Shown piece after piece: positions 41,571 to 50,806 of a stretch of DNA of 64,000 bases. Origin of the DNA: Empedobacter stercoris (GTDB lineage: Bacteria > Bacteroidota > Bacteroidia > Flavobacteriales > Weeksellaceae); NCBI RefSeq assembly GCF_965137335.1, contig NZ_CBCRZD010000003.1, one strand, 5' to 3'. The notes under the pieces were generated by a model. It was not told the DNA's origin. It saw only the letters and a program-made list of their open reading frames with translations, and did no database searches. The position numbers and the translations under genes were made by a program. Numbering within the stretch: position 1 is the stretch's first letter; each line of letters begins with the position of its first letter.

Positions 41571-44270
41571 TTAGAACGTGTACTCAATTTTACCTCCTAA
41601 TGAAAATTTAGCAATATTAGATTCTCTTCTTTCTCCAGAATCGTTGATATAAGTAGGTTTCAGACCAAAAACATTGGTTGTATAAACCGAAACTTTAAAT
41701 CCATTCAAGAAATCTTTCGAAATGCGTAAATGGAAATTGTGCAATGATTTTTGTAATTCACCTAACGTTTTTTGAGGTGCTTTGATCAAATGCCCATACA
41801 AATCTATATTTGCTTGGTCTTCGACTGGTATTTCATGAAAAACAGAATTTCCATCCAAATAACCTATTGGATTTCTATTGTTGAATTTATCGTGATTCTG
41901 AATAAATATATGTTCTGTTCGAAGTGATAAAATTAATCCCACATTTTTTAGATGATAATTAAAATTAGTTCCAAACATTAATTGTTCATCGTTTGATTTC
42001 GGATTATAATACACACCATATTTCTCTTTTGCTAAAACATTTGTAGAAGCGTCGTACGTATAAACAGGTTTATTGTTCGTGGTTTTTGTATAAGATCCAT
42101 TTACAGATATATCTAAATTGAGCGGTCGAATGCGATTAAAATTCATAAACATTTCGATTCCTTTATCTGTAGATTCTAAATTATTTTCTAAAGTTGAATA
42201 TTCAATTTGATAAGCTTCCTTTCCAACAACAGAGTAGGATGGAGTAGAAGAGGACGTATCAACCGCAATTTTAGAACCTTCTAAAGTTGTAATTTGAGCA
42301 AAAGACGAAATACCATCTTTCAATTGATTGTAATATCCCGTAACGTTTAACGATCCAAAAGGTAAATTAAGATCAAAACCAATTTCCGAATTATAGGATT
42401 TACTTGGTTTTAAGTTTAGATTATTTCCTTCTAAAAGGAACGTTTCAATCCAACCGTATTGTTTATTATTGATATAATATATTCCGTCACCTAAAAGTCG
42501 ATCATAAATACGATCACCTGTAAAAAGTTGATTTAAAGAAGGTGCTTTAGACGAAATTCCATATCCACCACGAACTCTTAACACTTTATTGAAAGCGTAT
42601 GAAGTATTTACACGCGGTTGATACGAATTATAACCATATTGGTTGTCGTATCTAAAACCTAAATCTAATTTGAAAACATTGTCATTGTTTCCATATTTCA
42701 CAATTCTATCTTCTGCATAAACAGATAATTGCCATTGCGTTTTGGTATTTTTGAAATTATAATCTCGGTAACCTAAACTACCTTTAGCACCGCTTAAAGT
42801 GAAAAAATTAGGTGTTGAATTTTCGTCTGTATATGTTCCACGACCTTTGTTTTCACTAGATCGGGAAGATAGTCCAACAGAAAAAGTATGATTCCATTTG
42901 TTTTTAGATTCATAATTTTTCACACCTTCTACATTCAGAAAAGTAGACATTGGAATTCCTTCTACATTTTTGACTAACATATATTGATTAGGTAAAAAGA
43001 TAGCTTCAGAAATACCGTTTACAGTAGAAGTCGTCACAGCTGCAGTTGCAACATTTACCCAACGTTCTTCTTTAGAATTTTGCTTTTCGTAATTAATGTT
43101 TGCATCAACATTTAAAGCATCAATCCATTCTTTTTTCAAATTCCATTTCAAATTATTTGATAATCGAATAGAGAACTTATCATTTTTTATTTTAGGATCC
43201 GAAATATCATCCGGATCATATTTTATTTTATCAGTGTTAATCGCAAAATTTCCATCTAACGTATTAACCAATGTATTTGTTTTGTTAGATGATTTCCAAG
43301 CAGCGCTAGTCGATATACGATTATATGACTTCAAATTATCGCGCACATCTGCATTAGAAGACAAATAATTGCCTGATATACTAAAGAAGTTTCTGTCATT
43401 TATCTTGAAACCCTTCGAAATATTATATTCAGTTGTTGCATCTAACATCGAAACCGAAGCGCGTAGGGGAGCTTGCCCAACTTTTGAATTGATGATAATT
43501 AATCCTGATGTTAAGTCACCATATTTGGCAGGAGCAATCCCTTGAATAATTTTAACTTCATCAATATTTGCAGTTGTTATTTGGCGCAAATCTACACCAT
43601 AACTTGGATTATTAAAATCGTTGAAATTCCCATTAGAAACTGAAGAAAAAGATTGCATATTTTCGTTATTCGAAACTGGAATATCATTGACAACGATGGA
43701 AGTTCCAAACGCTTTATTCTGAAAATAATCTTTTCTGTCATTAATAGTCGATGTACTTGAGCTACCAGATAAACCTAAATTATTATTTGAACTGGCAGTT
43801 CTAAATACAATATTCTTAAACTCATTGTTGTTAAAATCTAATGTTACTTGTCCTGGTAATTGTTGCAAAACCTCGTTTAATGAAAAAGCCTGTACATTTT
43901 CGATTGCTTCTTTTCCAAGTGTAATTTCAGAATATTCTTTTTTCTTTTTAGGTGAAATATCAACTTGCTCTAATCGGAGTGTTTGATTATAAAGAACGAT
44001 GGATACATTAGTTTCATCAGAATTAACAATGATTTCTTGCGTTTCTTTCCCTTTTTGCGAAAAAGATAAATTAGTATTCTCATTCGATAATTGGATTGTA
44101 AAAAAACCATTCGAATTTGTTTGAGTCCATCTTTTAGTTTGCGGATCCTGAACTTGAACATTTGATAAATTGTTTCCATTTTCATCTGTTACAGTTCCCG
44201 ATAAAATCCGTTGAGCATTTACAAAACCGAATGTTCCTAATAGAGAGAGCGCTAATAAACCTTTTTTCAT
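41571..44270 (-). CDS. TonB-dependent receptor of a four-gene uptake operon
   Basis: An 899-residue outer membrane transporter. The ATG at 44270 gives the signal peptide MKKGLLALSLLGTFGFVNAQ; an upstream TTG lies in the promoter. A carboxypeptidase-D-like domain (LSGTVTDENGNNLSNVQVQDP) is followed by a plug domain (about 115-260: LNEVLQQLPGQVTLDF to IDEVKIIQGIAPAKYGDLTSGLIIINSK) and a 22-strand barrel ending KFSLGGKIEYTF. It imports a ligand powered by the inner-membrane TonB system. The partner genes are a DUF4876 lipoprotein, a barrel protein and a di-haem peroxidase. Confidence 0.85.
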   Translation of the reverse strand: MKKGLLALSLLGTFGFVNAQRILSGTVTDENGNNLSNVQVQDPQTKRWTQTNSNGFFTIQLSNENTNLSFSQKGKETQEIIVNSDETNVSIVLYNQTLRLEQVDISPKKKKEYSEITLGKEAIENVQAFSLNEVLQQLPGQVTLDFNNNEFKNIVFRTASSNNNLGLSGSSSTSTINDRKDYFQNKAFGTSIVVNDIPVSNNENMQSFSSVSNGNFNDFNNPSYGVDLRQITTANIDEVKIIQGIAPAKYGDLTSGLIIINSKVGQAPLRASVSMLDATTEYNISKGFKINDRNFFSISGNYLSSNADVRDNLKSYNRISTSAAWKSSNKTNTLVNTLDGNFAINTDKIKYDPDDISDPKIKNDKFSIRLSNNLKWNLKKEWIDALNVDANINYEKQNSKEERWVNVATAAVTTSTVNGISEAIFLPNQYMLVKNVEGIPMSTFLNVEGVKNYESKNKWNHTFSVGLSSRSSENKGRGTYTDENSTPNFFTLSGAKGSLGYRDYNFKNTKTQWQLSVYAEDRIVKYGNNDNVFKLDLGFRYDNQYGYNSYQPRVNTSYAFNKVLRVRGGYGISSKAPSLNQLFTGDRIYDRLLGDGIYYINNKQYGWIETFLLEGNNLNLKPSKSYNSEIGFDLNLPFGSLNVTGYYNQLKDGISSFAQITTLEGSKIAVDTSSSTPSYSVVGKEAYQIEYSTLENNLESTDKGIEMFMNFNRIRPLNLDISVNGSYTKTTNNKPVYTYDASTNVLAKEKYGVYYNPKSNDEQLMFGTNFNYHLKNVGLILSLRTEHIFIQNHDKFNNRNPIGYLDGNSVFHEIPVEDQANIDLYGHLIKAPQKTLGELQKSLHNFHLRISKDFLNGFKVSVYTTNVFGLKPTYINDSGERRESNIAKFSLGGKIEYTF

Positions 44271-44288
44271 TTCGAAGAAATTGAAATG

Positions 44289-44319
44289 CAAATTTATTTT
44301 AAATTAATCTAAATAGCAA
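44289..44319 (-). promoter_or_regulatory. Full promoter with operator-like palindrome for the TonB operon
   Basis: On the minus strand TTG (44319-44317), a 20-base spacer and TAAATTTG (44296-44289) match the consensus TTG-N17-23-TAnnTTTG. The spacer is filled by an AT-rich imperfect palindrome with TATTT and AAATA ends (44296-44316), the place where a metal-responsive repressor would sit. The stretch 44,320-44,670 is very AT-rich with no gene. Confidence 0.55.
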
Positions 44320-44674
44320 TAGAACTTAAGTCATATTTTAATAAAAAGAAAAATATTGATTCATTAATAAAACAATAATGACTTTATTTAAAATAACCGT
44401 GATTCATTTTAATTTAATCTATTTTAATTCAATATTTATTTGATTTACTAATTTATAACTAAATAATTATGATGAGCTAAAATTAGAATTAATATAAGAT
44501 TAATGAGAACAAGTTTTGAAAAATTGGATTATAAATAAAAATGTAATAAGTATAATATGAAATATATAAGTATTTATTTGATGTATTTAATCCTACTTAA
44601 CATAATAAAGATTATTAACAATAAAATTTCAAAGAAATATTATTGTTATAATATATATTATGTTAAATTGAAAC

Positions 44675-44703
44675 ATGAATTCATACCTATTGTATGAATT
44701 CAT
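44675..44703 (-). terminator. Hairpin downstream of the Dabb gene
   Basis: ATGAATTCATAC, a 5-base loop and GTATGAATTCAT form a perfect 12-bp stem, 59 bases after the Dabb stop. There is no long T run, so this is either a weak terminator or another structured element. Confidence 0.5.
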
Positions 44704-44761
44704 TATTATAATAACATGATTTGCTAAGATTCATCTAAACGAATATTTAGAACATACTATT

Positions 44762-45058
44762 CTAATCAGCATCGTAGATTAAAACTCGTTTGGCTAATTT
44801 ATTTGGACCATTCAAAAACTCGATATGTTGTGGATGTTTTTGATACGTTTCGAATTGTTCCATCGTTTCGAAAGCTGCAAATAAAGAAAATGAATAAGAA
44901 GCATCAATCACATCTCGCTCTATATTTGCTGGCGTACCAACATGAAAAAAAGCTGAAGGTGCAATCGGTTCTAAATCTATCAATGCTTGATGAAATGTAT
45001 TCACTTCATCTTCAGTTACATCATCTTTTAACCAAAATAATACGTGGTGTGCTAACAT
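44762..45058 (-). CDS. Dabb-family (stress-responsive alpha/beta barrel) protein
   Basis: A 98-residue dimeric alpha-beta barrel protein. It begins MLAHHVLFWLKDDVTEDEV, the usual Dabb opening (H-x-V-L-F-x-L), followed by a helix, a GTPANIERDVIDASYSFSLFAAF strand and a helix with YQKHPQHIEFL. Family members occur near many metabolic genes, and their role is usually unknown. It directly follows the DEAD-box helicase with overlapping or nearly overlapping ends, so the two are probably co-transcribed. Confidence 0.88.
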   Translation of the reverse strand: MLAHHVLFWLKDDVTEDEVNTFHQALIDLEPIAPSAFFHVGTPANIERDVIDASYSFSLFAAFETMEQFETYQKHPQHIEFLNGPNKLAKRVLIYDAD

Positions 45059-46370
45059 AAAAATCTATTTTTAGTATGCAATTTNCNTTTTTATTTTTTA
45101 TTTTTTGACCATTTAATTTCTTTAAAATTTCAGGTACTTTTTTACGATTTATGGCTACATACGAAGTTGTGTCTTTAACTTCAATAATTCCGACATCATT
45201 CTTTTCTAATTCCCCTTTTTTGAATAAAAACCCTACAATATCTACTTTATTGACTTTGTCTTTTTTACCTGCCGAAATATAAATTGTTTGATAAGGCGTT
45301 CTTTCAGGAATTTTATATGTTCCGCTTAAATTTTCTACAGGTAAATTTTCATTTACAAATGGAAAATGCTCCTCGTTACTGATGATTAAATACACAAAAC
45401 CTTTTGCATTCATACGGGCTGTACGTCCATTTCGGTGAATAAACGCTGCTTCTTTTGCAGGCAATTGATAATGTATAATCGAATCAACTTCCGGAATATC
45501 TAATCCACGCGCAGCTAAATCTGTTGTAATTAATACACGAACCGAATCGTTACGGAATTTTAACAACGCACGTTCGCGTTCGTCTTGTTCCATTCCTCCA
45601 TGAAAACTTTCTCGTGCAATTCCTTTCTCGTGCAAAAGATGACTAATTCTATCCACAGCATCGCGGTGATTACAGAAAATCAACATGCGTTTGCTACCTA
45701 TTTTACAAATCAAATCGAACAAAGTATCCAATTTTTCTTCTGAAATGGTGTTTACCACTTTCATATGTAAATCTGGTTTTACTTCGATTTGTTTTAAGTA
45801 ACTCACAATTTTTTCGTCATTCAACCCAACAAATTCTGGAATATTTTCCATTTCGGTAGCTGATGTTAGAATACGTTGTTTTAAACCTGATAACTGTTCT
45901 ACTATAAAGCTCATATCTTCTTGGAATCCCAATTCTAAAGCTTTGTCGAACTCATCTAAAATCAAAGTTTGAACAGTTGACGGATCAAAGTTTTCGTTAC
46001 GTAAATGATACGCAATACGTCCAGGCGTTCCGATTAATACAGCGGGAGCTTCTACTAAATTATTTTGTTCTATTTTCGTATTGTGACCACCATAACAACA
46101 CGTTACTTTATAATCAGATTTCATAGATTTGAAAACTGTTTCGATTTGTAAGGCTAATTCACGGGCTGGAACTAATATTAAGGTTTGAACACCTTTCACA
46201 TCTGGATTTAGATCTCTCAATACAGGAAATAAAAAAGCCAATGTTTTTCCAGATCCTGTTGGTGATAAAAGAATTAAATCTCGTTGATTTTCGGACATTT
46301 TGAATGCTGAGCGTTGCATTGCATTCATATCTTTAATGCCTAAATTTTTATAAAGTAAATCGATTTGCAT
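45021..46370 (-). CDS. DEAD-box RNA helicase with damaged 3' end in this assembly
   Basis: A 449-codon frame from the ATG at 46370. Motifs are SPTGSGKTLAF (Walker A), PARELALQ, GTPGRI, DEFD in place of DEAD, LTSATEM and HRNGRTARM. It unwinds short RNA duplexes, as in ribosome assembly or RNA turnover. Two undetermined bases at 45085 and 45087 fall in codons near the end. Beyond them the frame runs 38 bases into the Dabb gene. A one-base shift at that point gives an end KLHTKNRFLC that stops at the Dabb start, so the true C-terminus is uncertain. The promoter box lies four bases before the ATG. Confidence 0.88.
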   Translation of the reverse strand: MQIDLLYKNLGIKDMNAMQRSAFKMSENQRDLILLSPTGSGKTLAFLFPVLRDLNPDVKGVQTLILVPARELALQIETVFKSMKSDYKVTCCYGGHNTKIEQNNLVEAPAVLIGTPGRIAYHLRNENFDPSTVQTLILDEFDKALELGFQEDMSFIVEQLSGLKQRILTSATEMENIPEFVGLNDEKIVSYLKQIEVKPDLHMKVVNTISEEKLDTLFDLICKIGSKRMLIFCNHRDAVDRISHLLHEKGIARESFHGGMEQDERERALLKFRNDSVRVLITTDLAARGLDIPEVDSIIHYQLPAKEAAFIHRNGRTARMNAKGFVYLIISNEEHFPFVNENLPVENLSGTYKIPERTPYQTIYISAGKKDKVNKVDIVGFLFKKGELEKNDVGIIEVKDTTSYVAINRKKVPEILKKLNGQKIKNKXXNCILKIDFYVSTPRIILVKR

Positions 46371-46374
46371 TTTA

Positions 46375-46382
46375 CAAAATTA
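46375..46382 (-). promoter_or_regulatory. -7 box of the helicase gene, four bases from the ATG
   Basis: The minus strand reads TAATTTTG, and four bases separate it from the ATG, the same spacing as bamD and the FKBP gene. Confidence 0.6.
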
Positions 46383-46397
46383 ACGTATTCTACTGAA

Positions 46398-46931
46398 TTA
46401 ATCTGTTTTTGATTGAATAGAAGTCTTATATTGTTCCATAAATTCATCAAAAAGATTCATGATTTCGAAGTGATTTTTATCTAACGTATTCGCATCGAAC
46501 GAAACAACCGCCCCATACATTTTATTCCAAAATCTCATACGTGCTTGTAAAACTTTTTGCGTTTCGTTATGAATAAAAATATCAGCCTCCATTACTTTTA
46601 TATTTATTACGCGTTGACGTGGTAATTTTAGTTCTTCAATCTCTATAATTTTTCCCCATTCGATATAATTTAAATGATCCGAAGGTTTGTAAACAATTCC
46701 TTTTTGATCAATTAATAATACCAATTGCTTTTTCATTAATTTCTTTATCGAAACAATGATTAATAGAAGACTTGGAACAAACAAAACTCCACTAATAATT
46801 TTTGCAGTTTGTGGAGAATTGACTTGATTAGCGTTTAAAAATAAATAAATTGAACAAGCCAAAAATAAAAGACTACCGAATAATAATCCCCAATTACTGG
46901 TCTGTTTAGCATAAATTTTAATAGAATTCAA
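46398..46931 (-). CDS. Small membrane protein, STM3941-like
   Basis: A 177-residue protein with two N-terminal membrane helices (about 14-32 and 43-61) and a cytoplasmic beta-rich domain (LVLLIDQKGIVYKPSDHLNYIEWGKIIEIEEL then QRVINIKVMEADIFIHN), reminiscent of a PH-like fold. I associate it with the STM3941 family, function unknown. It starts at TTG 46931: no ATG lies upstream in frame, and a TAnnTTTG box is placed 15 bases before it. The gene lies 27 bases upstream of the helicase start, on the same strand. Confidence 0.6.
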   Translation of the reverse strand: MNSIKIYAKQTSNWGLLFGSLLFLACSIYLFLNANQVNSPQTAKIISGVLFVPSLLLIIVSIKKLMKKQLVLLIDQKGIVYKPSDHLNYIEWGKIIEIEELKLPRQRVINIKVMEADIFIHNETQKVLQARMRFWNKMYGAVVSFDANTLDKNHFEIMNLFDEFMEQYKTSIQSKTD

Positions 46932-46946
46932 AGGATAATATTTTCA

Positions 46947-46954
46947 CAAAAGTA
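46947..46954 (-). promoter_or_regulatory. -7 box of the STM3941-like gene
   Basis: The minus strand reads TACTTTTG, 15 bases before the TTG start at 46931. This supports the non-ATG start. Confidence 0.5.
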
Positions 46955-46970
46955 AAGATTTTAAATTATA

Positions 46971-46998
46971 AAAAAAGAGCCCTCTATTTGAAAGCTCT
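46971..46998 (-). terminator. Terminator after the first acyl-CoA synthetase
   Basis: On the minus strand AGAGC and GCTCT pair, with adjacent G-U pairs, and are followed by seven T. Confidence 0.65.
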
Positions 46999-47007
46999 AC
47001 TATAATT

Positions 47008-48771
47008 TTAACCAAAAATTTCGTGGTATTCTTTTTTATATTTTTCTAAGATGATTTTACGTTTAAATTTTAACGTTGGCGTTAATTCGCCACCTTCAAT
47101 CGTTAACTCATTCGGGATAATTGAAATCTTTTTGATTTGTTCCCAATGTCCAAAATTTGTATTCAAATTATTGATTTCATCTTCAATTTTTTTCTGAACA
47201 GCTTTACTTTTTTGAAATTCATCATGAGAAAGATTGACAATTTCAGGAGCATTTGACTTTGCCCAATTAAGAAGATTCGGATAACTTGGAACAACAAAAG
47301 CACCAGGGAACTTCTCTCCTTCTCCAACTACCATCAACTGCTCAATAAATGGAGATTCAACCATTTTCATTTCGATTTGTTGCGGAACAATGTATTTTCC
47401 ACCAGATGTTTTATACATTTCTTTTTTACGATCAACAATCTTCAAGAATTTATGATCTACCCACTCACCAATATCGCCAGTATGCAACCAACCATCCTTG
47501 ATTACTTCGGCAGTTTGCTCAGGTAAATTATAGTACCCCATCATCACAATATCACCATGAACCAAGATTTCGCCATCATCAGCTAATTTGATTTCAACAC
47601 CTTTTAATGGAGGGCCTACAGTTCCTATTTTTTTTCCACGACGAAAGCAATTTACAGCAATTACAGGTGAAGCTTCTGTTAAGCCATAACCTTCGTATAT
47701 AGGAATTTCTGCTGCCAAAAATACGCGAACTATTCGTTGTTGAATTGCTGCACTACCAGTTACAATTGCTTTCAATTCTCCGCCAAGCCCTTCGTACCAC
47801 TTATGTAAAACCAATTTACGCGCAATTGCTAATTTGATATTATACAATGTTGAGCGTTGATCTGCTTCTAAAACATACTCATCACCAATTTTTACAGCCC
47901 AATCGAAAATAGATTTTTTGACACCTGTTAATTGCGCTCCAGTTGTCATAATCTTTTCATATACTTTCTCTATAACACGAGGAACTGCTGTCATAATATG
48001 AGGTTTAATCTCTTTTAAATTTTCTCCGATTTTATCCATTGATTCAGCGAAATGAATAGAAAGGCCCATGTAGACATACAAATACTGTAAGGTACGTTCG
48101 TAGGCATGACAAGCTGGCAAAAACGTTAACGCACGATCATAAGGATTTAGTGGTGTAGAATATTCACACGCTATAACATCAGCAATAATATTTTTGTGCG
48201 ATAACATGACACCTTTCGGTTTTCCAGTTGTACCAGATGTATAAATTAGAAAGGCTAAATCTTCGTGTTTTACTTGAGCTGCTCTTTTTTCTACTTCTGA
48301 TAAATCAATCAATTGCCCTTTTTCGATTAAAATATTCCAACTCGTTGCATGTTCAACTTCATCAATCGAATACAATTGTTCTAAAGATGGCAATGATGTT
48401 TTGAGGTAATTTATCCGAGTATATAAATCCTGATTACTTGTAAAACATAATTTTATTGAAGAATCTTTGAAAATATATTCATAATCGTTATCTGAAATAT
48501 TGGGATAAATTGCCACCACAACAGCGCCAATTTGTTGTATAGCGTAGTCTATCATATTCCATTCGACACGATTTTCTGAGATTAAACCAACTTTATCACC
48601 TGCTTGAACTCCACAAGCAATCAAACCTTTCGAGATTTGATTTACACGATCCAAAAAAGATTTTGTCAACATTGGTTTCCATTCTCCGTCTTGCTTGCTA
48701 ACAAACATGGATAAATCAGGAAACTTCTCCAACTGTCGTTTTGGTAAATCAAAAATTCTGGTTACTTCCAT
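47008..48771 (-). CDS. Long-chain acyl-CoA synthetase, tandem copy 3 in transcription order
   Basis: A 587-residue AMP-forming ligase activating fatty acids to acyl-CoA. The P-loop is YTSGTTGKPKGVMLSH, followed by the A-motifs GYGLTEASPVIAVN and GWLHTGDIG and the hinge DRKKEMYKTSGGKYIVPQQIE. The C-terminal AGELTPTLKFKRK-type Lys region is present (EGGELTPTLKFKRKIIL). It is soluble, without signal. It is clearly homologous along its whole length to the genes at 48906 and 50807, from RIFDLPKRQ onward. A separate terminator follows each of the three, so they may be expressed independently. The substrate range is unknown. Confidence 0.92.
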   Translation of the reverse strand: MEVTRIFDLPKRQLEKFPDLSMFVSKQDGEWKPMLTKSFLDRVNQISKGLIACGVQAGDKVGLISENRVEWNMIDYAIQQIGAVVVAIYPNISDNDYEYIFKDSSIKLCFTSNQDLYTRINYLKTSLPSLEQLYSIDEVEHATSWNILIEKGQLIDLSEVEKRAAQVKHEDLAFLIYTSGTTGKPKGVMLSHKNIIADVIACEYSTPLNPYDRALTFLPACHAYERTLQYLYVYMGLSIHFAESMDKIGENLKEIKPHIMTAVPRVIEKVYEKIMTTGAQLTGVKKSIFDWAVKIGDEYVLEADQRSTLYNIKLAIARKLVLHKWYEGLGGELKAIVTGSAAIQQRIVRVFLAAEIPIYEGYGLTEASPVIAVNCFRRGKKIGTVGPPLKGVEIKLADDGEILVHGDIVMMGYYNLPEQTAEVIKDGWLHTGDIGEWVDHKFLKIVDRKKEMYKTSGGKYIVPQQIEMKMVESPFIEQLMVVGEGEKFPGAFVVPSYPNLLNWAKSNAPEIVNLSHDEFQKSKAVQKKIEDEINNLNTNFGHWEQIKKISIIPNELTIEGGELTPTLKFKRKIILEKYKKEYHEIFG

Positions 48772-48870
48772 AGCGCATTTATAGTTTTGTAGTTTTGAAA
48801 AGTATTCGTCGAAAGTAACTTAAAATGATGACTTTTTCAAAAAATTATGATTGAAATTGTTTAAAATTAA

Positions 48871-48901
48871 AATCCCTTAATTTAGTTAGAATTAAGGGAT
48901 T
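48871..48901 (-). terminator. Terminator after the second acyl-CoA synthetase
   Basis: AATCCCTTAAT and ATTAAGGGATT form an 11-bp stem with a 9-base loop, flanked by A/T runs. Confidence 0.85.
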
Positions 48902-48905
48902 CAAA

Positions 48906-50681
48906 TTATTTATAAATTTCATCGAATTCTTTCTGAAATTTCTTTAAAATAACTTTTCTTTTCATTTTTAAAGTTGGTGTTAATTCACCAGCTTCTATTG
49001 TAAATTCATGTGTTAGTATTGCAGGTTTTTTAATTTGTTCCCAGTTTCCAAAATACTGATTTGCTTTACGTACTTCTTGATTTATTTTTTTGTGCACTTC
49101 ATTAGTTGCTATAAATTCTTCACGAGACAACGCAACTATTTCTGCTGCACTCTCCTTCGCCCACTCTTTTAGATTTGTATAATTAGGTACGATAAAAGCT
49201 GATGCAAATTTTTGTGCATCACCGATAACCATTGCTTGCTCGATAAATTCAGATTCAACAAGTTTCGTTTCGATTGGTTGCGGAACAACATATTTGCCTC
49301 CAGAAATTTTGAACATTTCTTTTTTACGGTCTATAATTTTTAAGAAATGTCCTTCGCCTTCTTCCCAAACGCCGATATCTCCTGTATGCATCCATCCATC
49401 AATAATAACTTCATCCGTCGCTTTTTGATTTTTATAATACCCCATCATCACATTAGGACCTTGAACTAAAATTTCGCCATCTTCTGCTAATTTTACCTTA
49501 ACATCTTTGATAGGCGAACCAACAGTTCCGATACGAACCCCTAATTTATGTGGATTATTTACTGTAATTAATGGTGAAGTTTCCGTCATCCCGTAACCTT
49601 CGAAAAAAGGTAATCCAGCTGCCATAAAAACACGAGCAATTTTACCTTGTAGAGAAGCACTTCCTGAAATAATATACTTAAAATTTCCTCCTAATGCTTC
49701 GTAAAACTTATTTAAAACTAACTTGCGCGCTAAAGCTAATTTTATATTATAAACAAAAGAACGTTTCGTTGAATCTGGCTCATAATTGGCTGCAATTTCT
49801 ATTGCCCAATCGAATACTTTTCGTTTTTTACCTGTTAAAGCACTACCTGTTTTTAGAATTTTTTCGTACACTTTTTCCATAATACGAGGAACGGCAGTCA
49901 TTATATGCGGTTTTACTTCGTTGATGTTATCACCAATTTTATCAAGACCTTCTGCAAAATAAACGGTTACACCAATGTATAAATACGTATAAATTACGGT
50001 TCTCTCGTAAGTATGACAAGGAGGTAAAAAAGTCAATCCTCTTGTTCCTTCTTCCAAAACTACAATTTCTTTAGCTGCTATAAAGTTAGAAACCAAATTA
50101 TTATGCGACAACATCACTCCTTTTGGTTTTCCTGTTGTACCAGAAGTATAAATTAGAGTTGCTAAATCTGAACTTCGTACCGTAGAACTAAGATTATTTA
50201 CATATTCATCTGTAATATTTTTCCCAATTTCTTTTAGTTCTGCCCAATTTCTGGAATCTGGAAAATCATTTATCGCAAAAATATATTCTAAACTATAAAT
50301 GCTTTCAAACATATTATTGATGCGCTCATACAAATTTTTGTTACTTACAATACACAATTGAATCTCAGCATCGTTGAAAATAAATTGATACTCAGCATCT
50401 GTTATATTTGGATAGATTGCCACCACCACAGCACCAATTTGCTGAATTGCAAAATCTACCACATGCCATTCGTATCTGCTTTCACAAACCAATCCTACTC
50501 TATCTCCAGGCTTAATTCCTAATGCTAATAATCCTTTCGAAATTTCTCTTGTAAGAGCTATAAATTCAGCTGGTTTTGTAAATTGCCATTCACCATTAAT
50601 CTTCGTCGAAAACATATGATGATTTGGATAAAGCTTTTGTTGTTGATACGCTAAATCAAAAATTCTTGTAGGATTATTCAT
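48906..50681 (-). CDS. Long-chain acyl-CoA synthetase, tandem copy 2
   Basis: A 591-residue paralogue. It shows RIFDLAYQQQ at the start, the P-loop YTSGTTGKPKGVMLSH, GYGMTETSPLITVN, GWMHTGDIG and DRKKEMFKISGGKYVVPQPIE, and the C-terminal EAGELTPTLKMKRKVIL. It differs from its neighbours around the acyl-binding region (FLPPCHTYERTVIYTYLYIG against FLPACHAYER), which suggests a different chain-length preference. The 134-base gap to copy 3 contains the terminator at 48871. All three copies share gene direction. Confidence 0.92.
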   Translation of the reverse strand: MNNPTRIFDLAYQQQKLYPNHHMFSTKINGEWQFTKPAEFIALTREISKGLLALGIKPGDRVGLVCESRYEWHVVDFAIQQIGAVVVAIYPNITDAEYQFIFNDAEIQLCIVSNKNLYERINNMFESIYSLEYIFAINDFPDSRNWAELKEIGKNITDEYVNNLSSTVRSSDLATLIYTSGTTGKPKGVMLSHNNLVSNFIAAKEIVVLEEGTRGLTFLPPCHTYERTVIYTYLYIGVTVYFAEGLDKIGDNINEVKPHIMTAVPRIMEKVYEKILKTGSALTGKKRKVFDWAIEIAANYEPDSTKRSFVYNIKLALARKLVLNKFYEALGGNFKYIISGSASLQGKIARVFMAAGLPFFEGYGMTETSPLITVNNPHKLGVRIGTVGSPIKDVKVKLAEDGEILVQGPNVMMGYYKNQKATDEVIIDGWMHTGDIGVWEEGEGHFLKIIDRKKEMFKISGGKYVVPQPIETKLVESEFIEQAMVIGDAQKFASAFIVPNYTNLKEWAKESAAEIVALSREEFIATNEVHKKINQEVRKANQYFGNWEQIKKPAILTHEFTIEAGELTPTLKMKRKVILKKFQKEFDEIYK

Positions 50682-50753
50682 CGTTATAAAACTTTGTAAA
50701 AAGAATGCAAATTTGGTGTAAAATTTTCAAAAAACAGTCCAATTTCACGAAAA

Positions 50754-50780
50754 AAGCGAGATTCAGAATGAATCTCGCTT
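50754..50780 (-). terminator. Terminator after the third acyl-CoA synthetase gene
   Basis: AAGCGAGATTC and GAATCTCGCTT form a perfect 11-bp stem with a 5-base loop. Confidence 0.88.
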
Positions 50781-50806
50781 AATTATTTTACATTAATTCA
50801 ATTATT

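Noticed and set aside
41546..41587. Extended start for the DUF4876 lipoprotein
   Set aside because: The TTG-initiated extension would hide an excellent lipoprotein signal peptide.
44320..44670. The AT-rich gap upstream of the TonB receptor as a hidden small gene or replication origin
   Set aside because: Stop codons fill all frames, and there are no DnaA-box-like repeats; it is simply AT-rich spacer.
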